Below, piece after piece: positions 28,366 to 36,814 of a DNA stretch of 64,000 nucleotides; the first letter of the stretch is position 1; every line of letters begins with the position of its first letter. The stretch is from the NCBI RefSeq assembly GCF_003987555.1, contig NZ_NGJW01000004.1:62001-126000 (forward strand). The letters are read 5' to 3'. The notes below the pieces were generated by a model. The model saw nothing but the letters and a program-made list of their open reading frames with translations, did no database searches and was not told the origin of the DNA. The position numbers and the translations under genes are program-made. Source of the stretch: Vagococcus lutrae (GTDB taxonomy: Bacteria > Bacillota > Bacilli > Lactobacillales > Vagococcaceae).

Positions 28366-29340
28366 TTAGAGTCGGACGAGCATACTTCCCCACGTCAAAC
28401 CGCCGCCAAAACCAGTTAATAGTGTTAAGTGAGTGCCATCCAAGGGAATCGTCCCGTTCGATACATAGTCATCTAATACTAGCGGTATCGAAGCACTTGA
28501 TGTGTTACCGACGTTGGCTATATTACTCAAAAACTTTTCTTGGCGAATACCAGTTTTCTTCGCCATAGCACTTAATAAACGTGCATTTGCTTGATGAGCA
28601 ATTACCCAATTAATTGCTTCTACATCCGTCTGTGTCACCTCAAGCAGTTCCAGCATTGTTTTTGATACATTGCGAGTAGCAAAATCAAAAATTGCCCGAC
28701 CATTCATTTCGATAAAAGGACGAGTAGAATTTACTCCCTTGAAAAATGGACTGTTATTTGCCAGACTTGGCGCTTGCAAAGCTGTACTTTTCGTCCCATC
28801 AGACGCTAGTATTTCTTTGATAAAAAGTGGCTCGGTGGCAGTATTTTCAATTAAAACTCCGGCTGCACCGTCTCCAAATAAGACGGCAGTTCGACGATCT
28901 TGCCAATCGACTAATTTAGACATTGTTTCACCACCAATGACTAACCCACACTTAGAACCAGTCCGAATTAATTTCTCTGCCATACTTAATGCGTAGACAA
29001 AACCGCTACACGCAGCATTTAAATCGAACGCCAACGCGTTCGTCGCTCCAATTGCCCCTTGCACACATGATGCAACAGACGGAGTTTGAAAATCAGGGGT
29101 CATCGTTGCCACGATGATAAAATCAAGTGTCTCCGCAGCAAAAGAACGTTTCCGAATAAGCTTTAACGCCACGTCTACACATAAATCAGTTGTCGATTGC
29201 TCAGTCACAACACGACGTTGTTTTATCCCCGTCCGAGTGGTAATCCACTCATCATTTGTCGGCATTATTTTCGATAAATCGTCATTACTCAAGTAATGGG
29301 CAGGTAATGACTGTGCTGTTTGCGTAATTTTCGCATACAT
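28366..29340 (-). CDS. fabH: 3-oxoacyl-ACP synthase III
   Basis: Starts fatty acid synthesis by condensing a short acyl-CoA with malonyl-ACP. The 324 residues carry the Cys-His-Asn triad: DLNAACSGFVYAL (Cys about 112), VIAHQANARLL (His about 248) and NVGNTSSASIPL (Asn about 278). It follows fabT by 18 bases. In Gram-positives FabH primer choice can set branched versus straight chains; the Ptb/Buk module nearby also handles short acyl groups, but no link is shown. Confidence 0.95.
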   Translation of the reverse strand: MYAKITQTAQSLPAHYLSNDDLSKIMPTNDEWITTRTGIKQRRVVTEQSTTDLCVDVALKLIRKRSFAAETLDFIIVATMTPDFQTPSVASCVQGAIGATNALAFDLNAACSGFVYALSMAEKLIRTGSKCGLVIGGETMSKLVDWQDRRTAVLFGDGAAGVLIENTATEPLFIKEILASDGTKSTALQAPSLANNSPFFKGVNSTRPFIEMNGRAIFDFATRNVSKTMLELLEVTQTDVEAINWVIAHQANARLLSAMAKKTGIRQEKFLSNIANVGNTSSASIPLVLDDYVSNGTIPLDGTHLTLLTGFGGGLTWGSMLVRL

Positions 29341-29358
29341 GTTCTTCCCTGCTTTCTT

Positions 29359-29799
29359 TTAATAATGACCTTTTAAAAACTGATGTAAGTTTGCTAAGCC
29401 TTTAATCAGTGCTTGTTGCTCGCTTTCATCCATATCTTTCAAGGCTGCTTCGACCATTTTTTTATGAAAATGTTGGTGCACACGGTAAAATAGACGACCA
29501 CGATTTGTTAATTTTAAACGCACGATACGTCGGTCTTTTTCACTACGCACCCGTTCAACATAGCCTTTTTTTTCTAAATTATTAATCGCAACAGTCAACG
29601 TGCCTACTGTGATAGACAAGCGTTTGGCGACTTCACTCGATGTTCGTTCGTTGTGTAAACCAATCGCTTCGATTGTATGCATTTCTTTAATCGAAAGGTC
29701 ATCAAATTGACTTTTCTGTAATTCTGATTCCTCAATGGTCAAAATATCATTAAAAACGGTCACTAAATATTTATTGACTTTTTCTAAATTGGCATCCAT
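29359..29799 (-). CDS. fabT: MarR-family repressor of fatty acid synthesis
   Basis: MarR-type winged-helix protein of 146 residues (SIKEMHTIEAIGL, TSSEVAKRLSITVGTLTVAINNL, RSEKDRRIVRLKLT). It leads the FASII operon, the known location of FabT in streptococci and enterococci, where it represses the operon with acyl-ACP as corepressor. Two FabT-like boxes sit in its own promoter, so it would be autoregulated. Confidence 0.93.
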   Translation of the reverse strand: MDANLEKVNKYLVTVFNDILTIEESELQKSQFDDLSIKEMHTIEAIGLHNERTSSEVAKRLSITVGTLTVAINNLEKKGYVERVRSEKDRRIVRLKLTNRGRLFYRVHQHFHKKMVEAALKDMDESEQQALIKGLANLHQFLKGHY

Positions 29800-29821
29800 G
29801 GATTAACCTCACTTCATTTAC

Positions 29822-29850
29822 TTTGATAATCAAATCATTTGATAGTCAAA
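29822..29850. promoter_or_regulatory. Two FabT operator boxes
   Basis: TTTGATAATCAAA (29822-29834) and TTTGATAGTCAAA (29838-29850) match the FabT palindrome TTTGA-N3-TCAAA. The second touches the -10 box and the first covers the start of the transcript. Centres are 16 bases apart. Confidence 0.8.
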
Positions 29851-29878
29851 GTATATAGGGTTTGTTTTTATTTTGCAA
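29850..29878 (-). promoter_or_regulatory. Promoter of the FASII operon
   Basis: On the minus strand TTGCAA (-35, 29873-29878), a 17-base spacer and TATACT (-10, 29850-29855). FabT boxes lie immediately downstream. Confidence 0.7.
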
Positions 29879-29941
29879 GTTTTTTTATACATTTATTTTA
29901 GATGAAGCGTTAAAACGTGATCATATCAACATTTACATAAC

Positions 29942-29970
29942 AAAAAAACACGTCTACTAACGTGTTTTTT
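29942..29970. terminator. Terminator of pdxR
   Basis: ACACGT...ACGTGT stem with A run and T run on either side, overlapping the stop codon region of the MocR-type gene. It can work on both strands. Confidence 0.75.
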
Positions 29971-31396
29971 CTTTTCGCCACAATCGTGTTGTGTCCCGAA
30001 ATGCTTTAATCAGTGTAGGTAATTCCTCTACTTGAATACGCGCAAAGTTCATGCGACAACTTTGGGTAGATGTCTCAATCAAATAGCTAGGCAATACAGC
30101 AACACCAAATGACAATAAAACATCCCAGTCTTCTTTAGTTAAAACGCGACCTTGATATGTCAACCATACGTAGTAACCCCCTCTTGGCCAAAAAACCTTC
30201 CAATCTTCACCTATTTCTTCAAAGGCTTCTTCTAAAAGAGCGCATTGTTTCTGTAATTGCTGTTTCGTCATTAATAGTTGATTATAAAAACTGGGTTGAT
30301 TTAAGGCGTGACTTGCAAGTACCTGCGGAAAAATACTCAACTGACTTTCGGCAGAGTCTCTCAGCCTGACGACTTGCTCTAGAAGTCCGACCGGAGCATC
30401 TATCCAACCTAGTTGCACGCGCTGTCCCAGTATCTTAGACAGTGAGCCTAGATAGATGACCATTTCAGGCGCCATTTGCTTTAAGACTGGCACTTGCTGA
30501 GCGGTATCAAATGATAACAAGCCAAAAACATCATCTTCAATCAAAGGAACACGATATTTTTGACACAGTTTGAGTAAAGTAAGACGTCTTTTTTTAGTCA
30601 ATGTTGTTCCCGTAGGATTTTGAAAATTAGGATTAGTAATCACTAAACGAATCGAATGATGCTGCCACTCTTCTGCTAGTTTTTCTACGACCATTCCTTC
30701 ATCGTCGACTGGTATTTCAATAACTTTTAATGACATTGCCTTTAAAATCGACAGCCCTCTAAAAAATGATGGTGATTCAATCGCAACAACATCGCCTGGT
30801 TTTAATAATGTCTGTAACAGAAGATACAGACTTTGCTGACCACCTGCCGTTAAAAGTAACTCCTTAACATCTGGTCGATAACCATAGGCTTTTTTCATTA
30901 AAGAAGAAATGCCTTCTCGTAAACTTTCCGAACCAAATGACTCAACTGGCTGCTGTAAAAAATCTTGCCAGTGAAAAGGCGGGAGCGTCAAATTAGGGAC
31001 TAACGTTGAAGGCAACTCACCGGTAAACGTATCAATCACTTCATCGTGGGACTGTAGATAGAGCTTAATATCATCGTATGTTGTATAGTCGCTATTTTGC
31101 TGATTTATCGTTGACAAGAGTTGGTCAGGTTGCCTTTGTGCATATAAATTTTTTAAGTTTTCGGGCAGTCGAACATACGTCCCACTACCTTCTCGTCTTT
31201 CGACAAAAGCTAGGGCGTACAATTCATCATAAGCTCGCACAACCGTACTCCGATTGACACCAAGCTCGCGTGCCAGTTGACGCTCAGAAGGCAACCGTGT
31301 GGCTGGAGCATATGTTCCTTGATTTATCTTTTCTATCATTTGATGCATGACTTGACGATATAATGGTACGTTACTGCTTTTATCAAGTTCTAACAT
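29957..31396 (-). CDS. pdxR: MocR-type regulator of vitamin B6 salvage (PdxR-like)
   Basis: Regulator of 479 residues made of an N-terminal GntR winged helix (PLYRQVMHQMIEKINQG, LPSERQLARELGVNRSTVVRAYDEL) and a class I aminotransferase fold that binds pyridoxal phosphate through Lys in SLSKILGQR. It is divergent from a pyridoxal kinase and a predicted pyridoxine transporter component, the classic setting of PdxR. The motif AAAGTGGAT known for PdxR lies in the shared promoter. The start is ATG 31396 after AAGAGGTG. Confidence 0.85.
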   Translation of the reverse strand: MLELDKSSNVPLYRQVMHQMIEKINQGTYAPATRLPSERQLARELGVNRSTVVRAYDELYALAFVERREGSGTYVRLPENLKNLYAQRQPDQLLSTINQQNSDYTTYDDIKLYLQSHDEVIDTFTGELPSTLVPNLTLPPFHWQDFLQQPVESFGSESLREGISSLMKKAYGYRPDVKELLLTAGGQQSLYLLLQTLLKPGDVVAIESPSFFRGLSILKAMSLKVIEIPVDDEGMVVEKLAEEWQHHSIRLVITNPNFQNPTGTTLTKKRRLTLLKLCQKYRVPLIEDDVFGLLSFDTAQQVPVLKQMAPEMVIYLGSLSKILGQRVQLGWIDAPVGLLEQVVRLRDSAESQLSIFPQVLASHALNQPSFYNQLLMTKQQLQKQCALLEEAFEEIGEDWKVFWPRGGYYVWLTYQGRVLTKEDWDVLLSFGVAVLPSYLIETSTQSCRMNFARIQVEELPTLIKAFRDTTRLWRKEKTR

Positions 31397-31408
31397 AGAA
31401 TCACCTCT

Positions 31409-31417
31409 TAGGTAGTA
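31409..31417 (-). promoter_or_regulatory. Extended -10 promoter of pdxR
   Basis: Reading the minus strand, TGATATACT gives an extended -10 box near 31412-31420, about 16 bases before the pdxR ATG. The PdxR-like motif AAAGTGG covers the region just upstream, compatible with autorepression. Confidence 0.4.
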
Positions 31418-31430
31418 TATCATAATTCAA

Positions 31431-31461
31431 AAAGTGGATGGGTCCAATTTTTGTGAATTGG
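31431..31461. promoter_or_regulatory. PdxR-type operator region
   Basis: AAAGTGGAT at 31431-31439 matches the AAAGTGGW half-site reported for PdxR regulators. It is followed by the dyad CCAATT-N6-AATTGG at 31444-31461. Both lie between the divergent pdxR and kinase genes. Confidence 0.5.
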
Positions 31462-31523
31462 TAGTACTCATTAAATTACAACGTGATAAACTTATTAACA
31501 TCATCAACTAGGAGGCGTTTATT

Positions 31524-32372
31524 TTGATAAAGAAAGTTTTAACGATTGCAGGATCGGACGCCGGCGGAGGTGCTGGTATTCAAGCTGATTTAAAAACCTT
31601 TCAAGAGTTTGGAACTTTTGGATTAAGTAGTCTGACAAGTATTTTAACGGTCGACCCAGCAGCACCTATTCCAAGTATTCATCCGATTCCACTTGAAGTA
31701 GTAGAAAAACAATTAGCCACGGCCTTTTCTGGCGGTGCTTTAGCCGCAGTCAAAATAGGGTTGTTAGGAAGTAGCGACGTGGTTACTCTCATCGAATCTT
31801 ATTTAACAACTAACAGGCAAACGAAAGTCGTTTTAGACCCTGTTATGGCAGTTAAGGGCAATAATGACGTTCTTCAGCCTGAACTGGTATCTGCGATGAT
31901 TGACGCGTTGATTCCTTTGGCAGATGTGATAACACCTAATTTAGTAGAAGCACAAATTTTGTCTGGTATTTCTCATATCGAAACGAAAACAGATATGAAA
32001 AAAGCTGCACAAAAGATTCATCAATTAGGCGCCAAATCGGTTGTTATCAAAGGAGGCGCTCGTTTCCCGGGTGAAATAGCGACTGATTTATTTTATGACG
32101 GGACTGCCTATCATTTTTATGAACAAGCAAAACTTGCGACTGATACTAATCATGGAGCTGGTTGTTCTTTTGCTGCAGCTATCACGGCTTCTTTAGCTCG
32201 CGATATTCCATTAAACAAAGCAGTCGGTTTAGCAAAAAACTATGTGCGAGAAGCGATTGACCATGGCTTATATTTAAATGACTTCACTGGCTATGTTTGG
32301 CACGGCGCTTATTTTCAAACAGACACACGCTTAAATGAACGATTAAATGAACAGGAGATGCCCCATGAATAA
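31524..32372 (+). CDS. Pyridoxal/pyridoxine kinase of the ThiD type
   Basis: Ribokinase-fold kinase of 282 residues (TIAGSDAGGGAGIQADLKTF, VVLDPVMAVKG, ITPNLVEAQIL, TNHGAGCSFAAAITA with the catalytic Asp replaced in context by His-Gly-Ala-Gly-Cys). ThiD-like enzymes phosphorylate HMP or B6 vitamers. Because the neighbours are pdxR and a B6 transporter, pyridoxal kinase (PdxK) activity is inferred. The GAGC in place of the usual GTGC loop fits the B6-kinase subgroup. The start is TTG at 31524 with AGGAGG 8 bases upstream. Confidence 0.8.
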   Translation: MIKKVLTIAGSDAGGGAGIQADLKTFQEFGTFGLSSLTSILTVDPAAPIPSIHPIPLEVVEKQLATAFSGGALAAVKIGLLGSSDVVTLIESYLTTNRQTKVVLDPVMAVKGNNDVLQPELVSAMIDALIPLADVITPNLVEAQILSGISHIETKTDMKKAAQKIHQLGAKSVVIKGGARFPGEIATDLFYDGTAYHFYEQAKLATDTNHGAGCSFAAAITASLARDIPLNKAVGLAKNYVREAIDHGLYLNDFTGYVWHGAYFQTDTRLNERLNEQEMPHE

Positions 32373-32919
32373 TACGAATCGTTGGAAAACATCTGAAGTG
32401 GTCTTAATGGGACTGTTTGCAGCGCTAACCGTTGTGGGAACAAGTATCCGTGTCCCATTGCCCGCTCTTGTCGGTAATCCTTTTTTCCATTTTGGCCTCC
32501 CAATACTTTCATTAGCTGTTTTAACTCTTGGCTTTTTTAAAGGGTCACTAGCAGGCGGTATCGGGTTTGCTATTTTTGATGTCTTAAATGGCTTTGCCGT
32601 CGAAGCCCCTTATTTTATACTGGAAAGCTTTGTTGTCGGAGCAGTATTAAGTTATGCTTTTTTACGCCTAAAGCGATATGAACAAAAGGCATGGTTTATC
32701 CCGTTAGTAATGTTTATTGCAGCATTGGCTAAAATTATGATGACGTTCTTAAAGAATTTTGTCATCCAATTAGCTCTGGGAAGTTCTGCTTCTATCGCTG
32801 CTGTCGCTAGCTTCAGCACGCTTTATATTACCGTCATCAATGCATTAGCTGCCATTATCATCGTGACGCTTCTCTATCGTCCTGTCTCACACTTGACGAA
32901 GAAAATGTTATACAAATAG
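32365..32919 (+). CDS. ECF transporter S component, PdxU2-like (B6 vitamer uptake)
   Basis: Membrane protein of 184 residues with about five to six hydrophobic segments and the ECF S-component pattern (LMGLFAALTVVGTSIRVPLP, GGIGFAIFDVLNG). It overlaps the kinase by 8 bases and has its own AGGAGA site. PdxU2 proteins are predicted pyridoxine-specific S units that share a common EcfAAT module, which is not in the window. Substrate is inferred from the pdxR-kinase neighbourhood. An ATG at 32347 lacks an RBS. Confidence 0.75.
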   Translation: MNNTNRWKTSEVVLMGLFAALTVVGTSIRVPLPALVGNPFFHFGLPILSLAVLTLGFFKGSLAGGIGFAIFDVLNGFAVEAPYFILESFVVGAVLSYAFLRLKRYEQKAWFIPLVMFIAALAKIMMTFLKNFVIQLALGSSASIAAVASFSTLYITVINALAAIIIVTLLYRPVSHLTKKMLYK

Positions 32920-32920
32920 A

Positions 32921-32954
32921 AAAAAAGCAGAACGTTTAAACGTTCTGCTTTTTT
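32921..32954. terminator. Bidirectional terminator between the B6 operon and guaC
   Basis: A near-perfect 34-base palindrome centred on GTTTAAAC, with arms AAAAAAGCAGAAC and GTTCTGCTTTTTT. Confidence 0.9.
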
Positions 32955-32956
32955 GA

Positions 32957-33934
32957 TTAAATTGTGTCACCATTAAAAATAGAGTTTTTAACAATCACGT
33001 AATCAACTTTACGAATGGCTTCTAAATCATTGCCACCTGCATAAGAGATAGAAGATTGTAAATCTTGTTGCATTTCAACTAGCGTATCTGCTAGTGAACC
33101 TTTATGTGTTACCCAGATTTTCTTACCTTCAACATTTTTCTTTTCACCTTTTTGGAACTCAGACGCACTGCCAAAGTACTCTTTGTAAATCACGCCATCT
33201 TCTTCTTTTGTTTCTCCCGGTGACTCTTCATGTCCAGCAAATAATGATCCAATCATCACCATGCTCGCACCGAAACGGATAGATTTCGCAATATCTCCGT
33301 GCGTACGGATACCTCCGTCAGCGATAATCGGTTTGCGTGCTGCTTTACTACAACGACGTACCGCAGCTAATTGCCAACCACCTGTTCCAAAACCTGTTTT
33401 TAGTTTGGTAATACATACTTTTCCTGGCCCAATCCCAACTTTTGTCGCATCTGCCCCTGCATTTTCTAATTCACGAACAGCTTCGGGTGTTCCCACGTTA
33501 CCTGCGATGACAAACGTTTCTGGTAAATGTTTCTTTAAGTGTTGAATCATATTAATCACAGAGTTAGCATGTCCATGTGCGATATCAATCGTTACAAAGT
33601 CAGGCTTTAAATCTTGCTCGCGTAGTGATTCGACAAACGCATACTCATCTGCTTTTACACCAACGCTGATAGATGAAATTAATCCTTTTTCATGCATTCT
33701 TTTTATAAATGGAACGCGTTTTTCTTCTTCAAAACGGTGCATAATATAGAAGTAACCATTCTCCGCTAACCATTCTGCAATCGTTTCATCGACGATTGTT
33801 TGCATATTTGCTGGCACGACTGGCATTTTAAATGTGTGCTTACCTAATGTCACACTAGTATCACACTCGGAGCGGCTGTTTACAATACATTTGTTTGGAA
33901 TCAATTGAATATCTTCATAATCGAAAATCTTCAT
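32957..33934 (-). CDS. guaC: GMP reductase
   Basis: Converts GMP to IMP with NADPH. The 325-residue barrel is of the Gram-positive GuaC2 type: [34 protein letters not shown], the catalytic loop [14 protein letters not shown] (Cys about 176) and [15 protein letters not shown]. It has no CBS domain, separating it from IMP dehydrogenase. It is monocistronic; two CGAA-type motifs upstream suggest PurR control. Confidence 0.95.
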   Translation of the reverse strand: MKIFDYEDIQLIPNKCIVNSRSECDTSVTLGKHTFKMPVVPANMQTIVDETIAEWLAENGYFYIMHRFEEEKRVPFIKRMHEKGLISSISVGVKADEYAFVESLREQDLKPDFVTIDIAHGHANSVINMIQHLKKHLPETFVIAGNVGTPEAVRELENAGADATKVGIGPGKVCITKLKTGFGTGGWQLAAVRRCSKAARKPIIADGGIRTHGDIAKSIRFGASMVMIGSLFAGHEESPGETKEEDGVIYKEYFGSASEFQKGEKKNVEGKKIWVTHKGSLADTLVEMQQDLQSSISYAGGNDLEAIRKVDYVIVKNSIFNGDTI

Positions 33935-33962
33935 CTTGATACCTCCTTTAATAGTAGTAGGA

Positions 33963-34000
33963 AAAAACGAACATTCGTGATTAAAACCGGTTGTTCGTTA
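33963..34000. promoter_or_regulatory. Candidate PurR boxes upstream of guaC
   Basis: AAAAACGAACATTCG at 33963-33977 and, inverted, TTGTTCGTTA at 33991-34000 resemble paired Gram-positive PurBoxes (ACGAACAT). Their spacing is somewhat different from the Bacillus arrangement, so this is tentative. Confidence 0.4.
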
Positions 34001-34123
34001 TCATCCTTGACTAATTTACACTATTTATCAGAGAATATCAAGCGAAATGATTCGTTTTTTTATTTTTTCGTTATTTATACTTTCTTTTTTCGGACAACGT
34101 TTCTCAGTCGTTTTTTATATTGT

Positions 34124-34152
34124 TTTACAAAGCTATAGTAACATGGTATTAT
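34124..34152 (+). promoter_or_regulatory. Promoter of the DUF2187 gene
   Basis: TTTACA (-35), a 17-base spacer and TATTAT (-10) about 60 bases before the ATG. The 276 bases between guaC and this gene hold only this promoter and the PurR-like boxes. Confidence 0.55.
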
Positions 34153-34210
34153 CTAAAAAAGTGAACAGAATTTTTGTTCCTTATTACTACGTTGAAGCGA
34201 AGGTGATGGT

Positions 34211-34414
34211 ATGGAAGCGGATAAAATCGAAGTGGGACAAACATACACGTGCGAAAGTCCTTTACTAAAAAAATCATTTAAAGGAACAGTAGAAAAAATT
34301 TATGATCTTTCCGTATTAGTGGATGTTCATGAATTTGAAGATACGGATGCAAAAAAAGTTGACGATCTAAACGGACGCCTTGTGGTACCTTTTTACTCAG
34401 TAAATCCAAGTTAA
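34211..34414 (+). CDS. DUF2187 (YkvS-like) KOW-type small protein
   Basis: Small protein of 67 residues with the pattern of the YkvS/DUF2187 family, a predicted KOW-like beta-barrel: KIEVGQTYTCESP, FKGTVEKIYDLSVLVDVHEF and DLNGRLVVPFYSV. Function is not known. The family is common in Firmicutes. It has a promoter upstream and a strong terminator downstream, so it is transcribed alone. Confidence 0.75.
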   Translation: MEADKIEVGQTYTCESPLLKKSFKGTVEKIYDLSVLVDVHEFEDTDAKKVDDLNGRLVVPFYSVNPS

Positions 34415-34418
34415 ATGC

Positions 34419-34458
34419 AAAAAAAACTATTCCAAAAAGATTGGAATAGTTTTTTTAT
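34419..34458. terminator. Bidirectional terminator between DUF2187 gene and yqeM
   Basis: AAAAAACTATTCCAA (34421-34435) pairs with TTGGAATAGTTTTTT (from 34441). It serves the plus-strand gene and the converging yqeG-yqeM operon. Confidence 0.88.
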
Positions 34459-35189
34459 TTTTGACATACAAAAAACCAGCGACGACTCATCTCATGAGGT
34501 GCTTCGTCAGAGAAGTCCGCCATAATTTTAATTTTAGAAAAATTCGCATTTTCTAACATCATGTGATAGTTCTCCAAAGCATAAGTACGTTCTTGATGAA
34601 GTTCATCATAACGTTCAAATACTTCAGTTCCTTCTTTTTTCACAAAAAAAGTAAGAAAGTGTTCAATCGAAAACTCCGTTTCTCCTGGATAACTATCCCA
34701 TAAAAAAGCAAACTCTTCTGTTTGATAATGGTAGCTATATTCTGGAAAAACACTCGCTACTTGAAAGGTTGAATGAACATCGAAAATAAAACAACCATTA
34801 GGTTCAAGCGCATTGTAAACTGTATCAAAAACTTGTTGAACGGCTTGGCGGTCAGGCATATAACATAGCGAATCAGAAAAACAAGTAATAGCTTCATACG
34901 TGCCTACTTCTGATAAATCACGCATATCTCCTTTTACTAACTGAATATGGACATCCTCTTCTTCGGCACGCTCACTTGCCATCATTAACATCTCTTCTGA
35001 TAAATCAAGCGCGGTAACATCATATCCTTCACGTGCAAATTCACACGCCAAGGCGCCCGTACCGCAAGCTAATTCTAAAATTCGCTTAGTTTCAGCTGGT
35101 AGGTGACGGCGTGAAAAAGCGAGCCAGTCTTGATAGAGGCTCGCATCCATGACTTCATCATAGACAAACGCAAATGTTTCATAGGACAT
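34455..35189 (-). CDS. yqeM: Class I SAM-dependent methyltransferase YqeM
   Basis: Putative methyltransferase of 244 residues with SAM motif I LELACGTGALACEFA (about 38-52), DLSEEML and a typical post-core. It starts 1 base after the rsfS stop codon, the conserved last position of the ribosome-assembly cluster. The substrate is unknown; its genomic link to ribosome factors suggests a translation-related target but this is not shown. Confidence 0.88.
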   Translation of the reverse strand: MSYETFAFVYDEVMDASLYQDWLAFSRRHLPAETKRILELACGTGALACEFAREGYDVTALDLSEEMLMMASERAEEEDVHIQLVKGDMRDLSEVGTYEAITCFSDSLCYMPDRQAVQQVFDTVYNALEPNGCFIFDVHSTFQVASVFPEYSYHYQTEEFAFLWDSYPGETEFSIEHFLTFFVKKEGTEVFERYDELHQERTYALENYHMMLENANFSKIKIMADFSDEAPHEMSRRWFFVCQK

Positions 35190-35190
35190 A

Positions 35191-35544
35191 TTAAGATACC
35201 CACTCGTTTAAATTCACTAGAGGCGCGTCTGACCATAATTTTTCTAAATTATAAAATGAGCGTTCTTCATGGTGAAAGACGTGTACAATCACATCGCCTA
35301 AATCGGCAAGCACCCATTTACCACCATCTTTTCCTTCAATACGCCCGACCTCTGCTCCTGCTTCGTGGACTTTTTCTGATATACCGTCAATAATTGCGGC
35401 TACTTGTTTTTCACTATTACCATGACAAATAACAAAGTAATCAGCTAACAAGGACACGTTTTGAACGTCTAATGCTACAATATCTTCGGCACGCTTGTCA
35501 TCAGCTGCTTTAACGACTAATTCTAATAAATTCTGACTATCTAT
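35191..35544 (-). CDS. rsfS: Ribosome silencing factor RsfS, probable ATA start
   Basis: Binds ribosomal protein uL14 and blocks subunit joining when nutrients are short. The frame from 35544 encodes 117 residues, the usual length, with the conserved N-terminal helix (NLLELVVKAADDKRAEDIVA) followed by LADYFVICHGNSEKQV and WVLADLGDVIVHVF. No ATG, GTG or TTG opens this conserved part. ATA at 35544 lies 8 bases after the GGAGG core; ATC at 35547 and ATT at 35550 are the only alternatives. A GTG at 35457 would delete 29 conserved residues and has no good RBS. Confidence 0.88.
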   Translation of the reverse strand: MDSQNLLELVVKAADDKRAEDIVALDVQNVSLLADYFVICHGNSEKQVAAIIDGISEKVHEAGAEVGRIEGKDGGKWVLADLGDVIVHVFHHEERSFYNLEKLWSDAPLVNLNEWVS

Positions 35545-35559
35545 GATAATCTCCTCCTC

Positions 35560-36156
35560 TTATAATGATTGAACGACCCAACGATTATACGTTTCAAGAG
35601 TCTTCGGGTAGATCATTTTTTCATTTTCTATTAAATATAATAAGGTATGCTTCGTCTCATACGCTACTGCCTGATCTAAATCTTTAAATGCTAACGTCCG
35701 ACAATCTTCTACACCGGGAAATGTTCGTCCTTCTTCTACATAATCGGCAACATAAATAATTTTGCCCAAAAGTGACATATCCGCCGCACCGGTAGTATGC
35801 GTGCGTATGGCTTCTAAAATATCATCGTCATTAATTCCTAGCTCATCTCGGACAAAATCAGCACCTAGTAACCCATGCCATATTTCATTTCCATAAGCTA
35901 AAAGTGACGCGTCGTGTCCTTCCGTCATGATTTTGCGACGATATTCTTCATCGGAACGTTCTTTTCCATAATCATGTGTCAATGCTGCAATACTGGCTTT
36001 TTCAATAGATTCACCATATATTTCAGCTAACTTTATTGCCATTTTTTCAACACGTTTGACATGATTGAAACGCTTTTCACTCATTTGACTCGCAACTTGT
36101 TCTAGTAACTCTTCTCGGCTATAAGGGACGACGCCCTCTTGGTAATGCGTTGTCAT
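35560..36156 (-). CDS. yqeK: HD-domain hydrolase YqeK (probable Ap4A hydrolase)
   Basis: HD phosphohydrolase of 198 residues: His in RFNHVKRVEKMA, HD in LTHDYGKE (about 62), then EIWHGLLGADFV and IRTHTTG, the metal ligands of the YqeK family, which cleaves diadenosine tetraphosphate symmetrically. It overlaps nadD by 38 bases. The N terminus is about ten residues longer than in Bacillus YqeK, so the true start might be later, but no better ATG, GTG or TTG is visible. Confidence 0.9.
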   Translation of the reverse strand: MTTHYQEGVVPYSREELLEQVASQMSEKRFNHVKRVEKMAIKLAEIYGESIEKASIAALTHDYGKERSDEEYRRKIMTEGHDASLLAYGNEIWHGLLGADFVRDELGINDDDILEAIRTHTTGAADMSLLGKIIYVADYVEEGRTFPGVEDCRTLAFKDLDQAVAYETKHTLLYLIENEKMIYPKTLETYNRWVVQSL

Positions 36157-36799
36157 CTAAGTATAAACCTTCTTTCATGATATACTCTCTTACTAATTCT
36201 GGCACTAAATAACGAATGGTGCAACCTTGAGCAACTTTACGACGAATCTCTGATGAACTAATTGACATCTGAGGCACATCCACCCAAATAATCGGATAAG
36301 CTGATTCTTCTGGATATCCTGGTCTTTTAACACCGACAAATTTAACCAGTGTCAATAACTCATCGATTTCTTGCCAAGTGGATAGATAATCAACCATGTC
36401 CCCTCCAATGATAAAATAAAAATCTATCTCTGGATGACGACTCGTTAACTCTCTCATAGTATCAATCGTATAACTTTTTCCTTGTCGTTCGATTTCACAT
36501 CGCTCAATCGTTAACTCAGGATTATCAACTATCGCCAATTCTAGCATTTTTAAACGCCATGAACTGTCAATCGTTTTCTTCTCATCGACATGCGGTGAAA
36601 GATAGCTCGGCATCAATCTGACTTCATCCAAACCTAATTGGTGTCGAACTTGATCAGCAATCGTCAAATGTGCTACATGGACGGGATTAAAACTTCCACC
36701 TAAAATGCCAACTTGTCGACGGTGAACGGGTGCGGTCGGTTCTAACTGTGTTTCAATCTTACTCGTTTCCATCGTGACACTCTTAGACATTCGTTTCAT
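36119..36799 (-). CDS. nadD: Nicotinate-nucleotide adenylyltransferase
   Basis: Adenylates nicotinate mononucleotide in NAD synthesis. The 226 residues contain the nucleotidyltransferase motif GGSFNPVHVAHL (about 35-46) and the closing SISSSEIRRKV. The first 28 residues are a poorly conserved extension ahead of RRQVGILGGSFNP; ATG 36799 has AAGGAG 10 bases upstream, while ATG 36790 is a possible alternative. Fourth gene of the yqeG-yqeM cluster. Confidence 0.92.
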   Translation of the reverse strand: MKRMSKSVTMETSKIETQLEPTAPVHRRQVGILGGSFNPVHVAHLTIADQVRHQLGLDEVRLMPSYLSPHVDEKKTIDSSWRLKMLELAIVDNPELTIERCEIERQGKSYTIDTMRELTSRHPEIDFYFIIGGDMVDYLSTWQEIDELLTLVKFVGVKRPGYPEESAYPIIWVDVPQMSISSSEIRRKVAQGCTIRYLVPELVREYIMKEGLYLDDNALPRGRRPL

Positions 36800-36814
36800 T
36801 CCTACCTGACTCCT

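Noticed and set aside
34047-34268. Open frame overlapping the DUF2187 promoter and gene
   Set aside because: Different frame from the recognised DUF2187 protein and it contains that gene's promoter; no family character.
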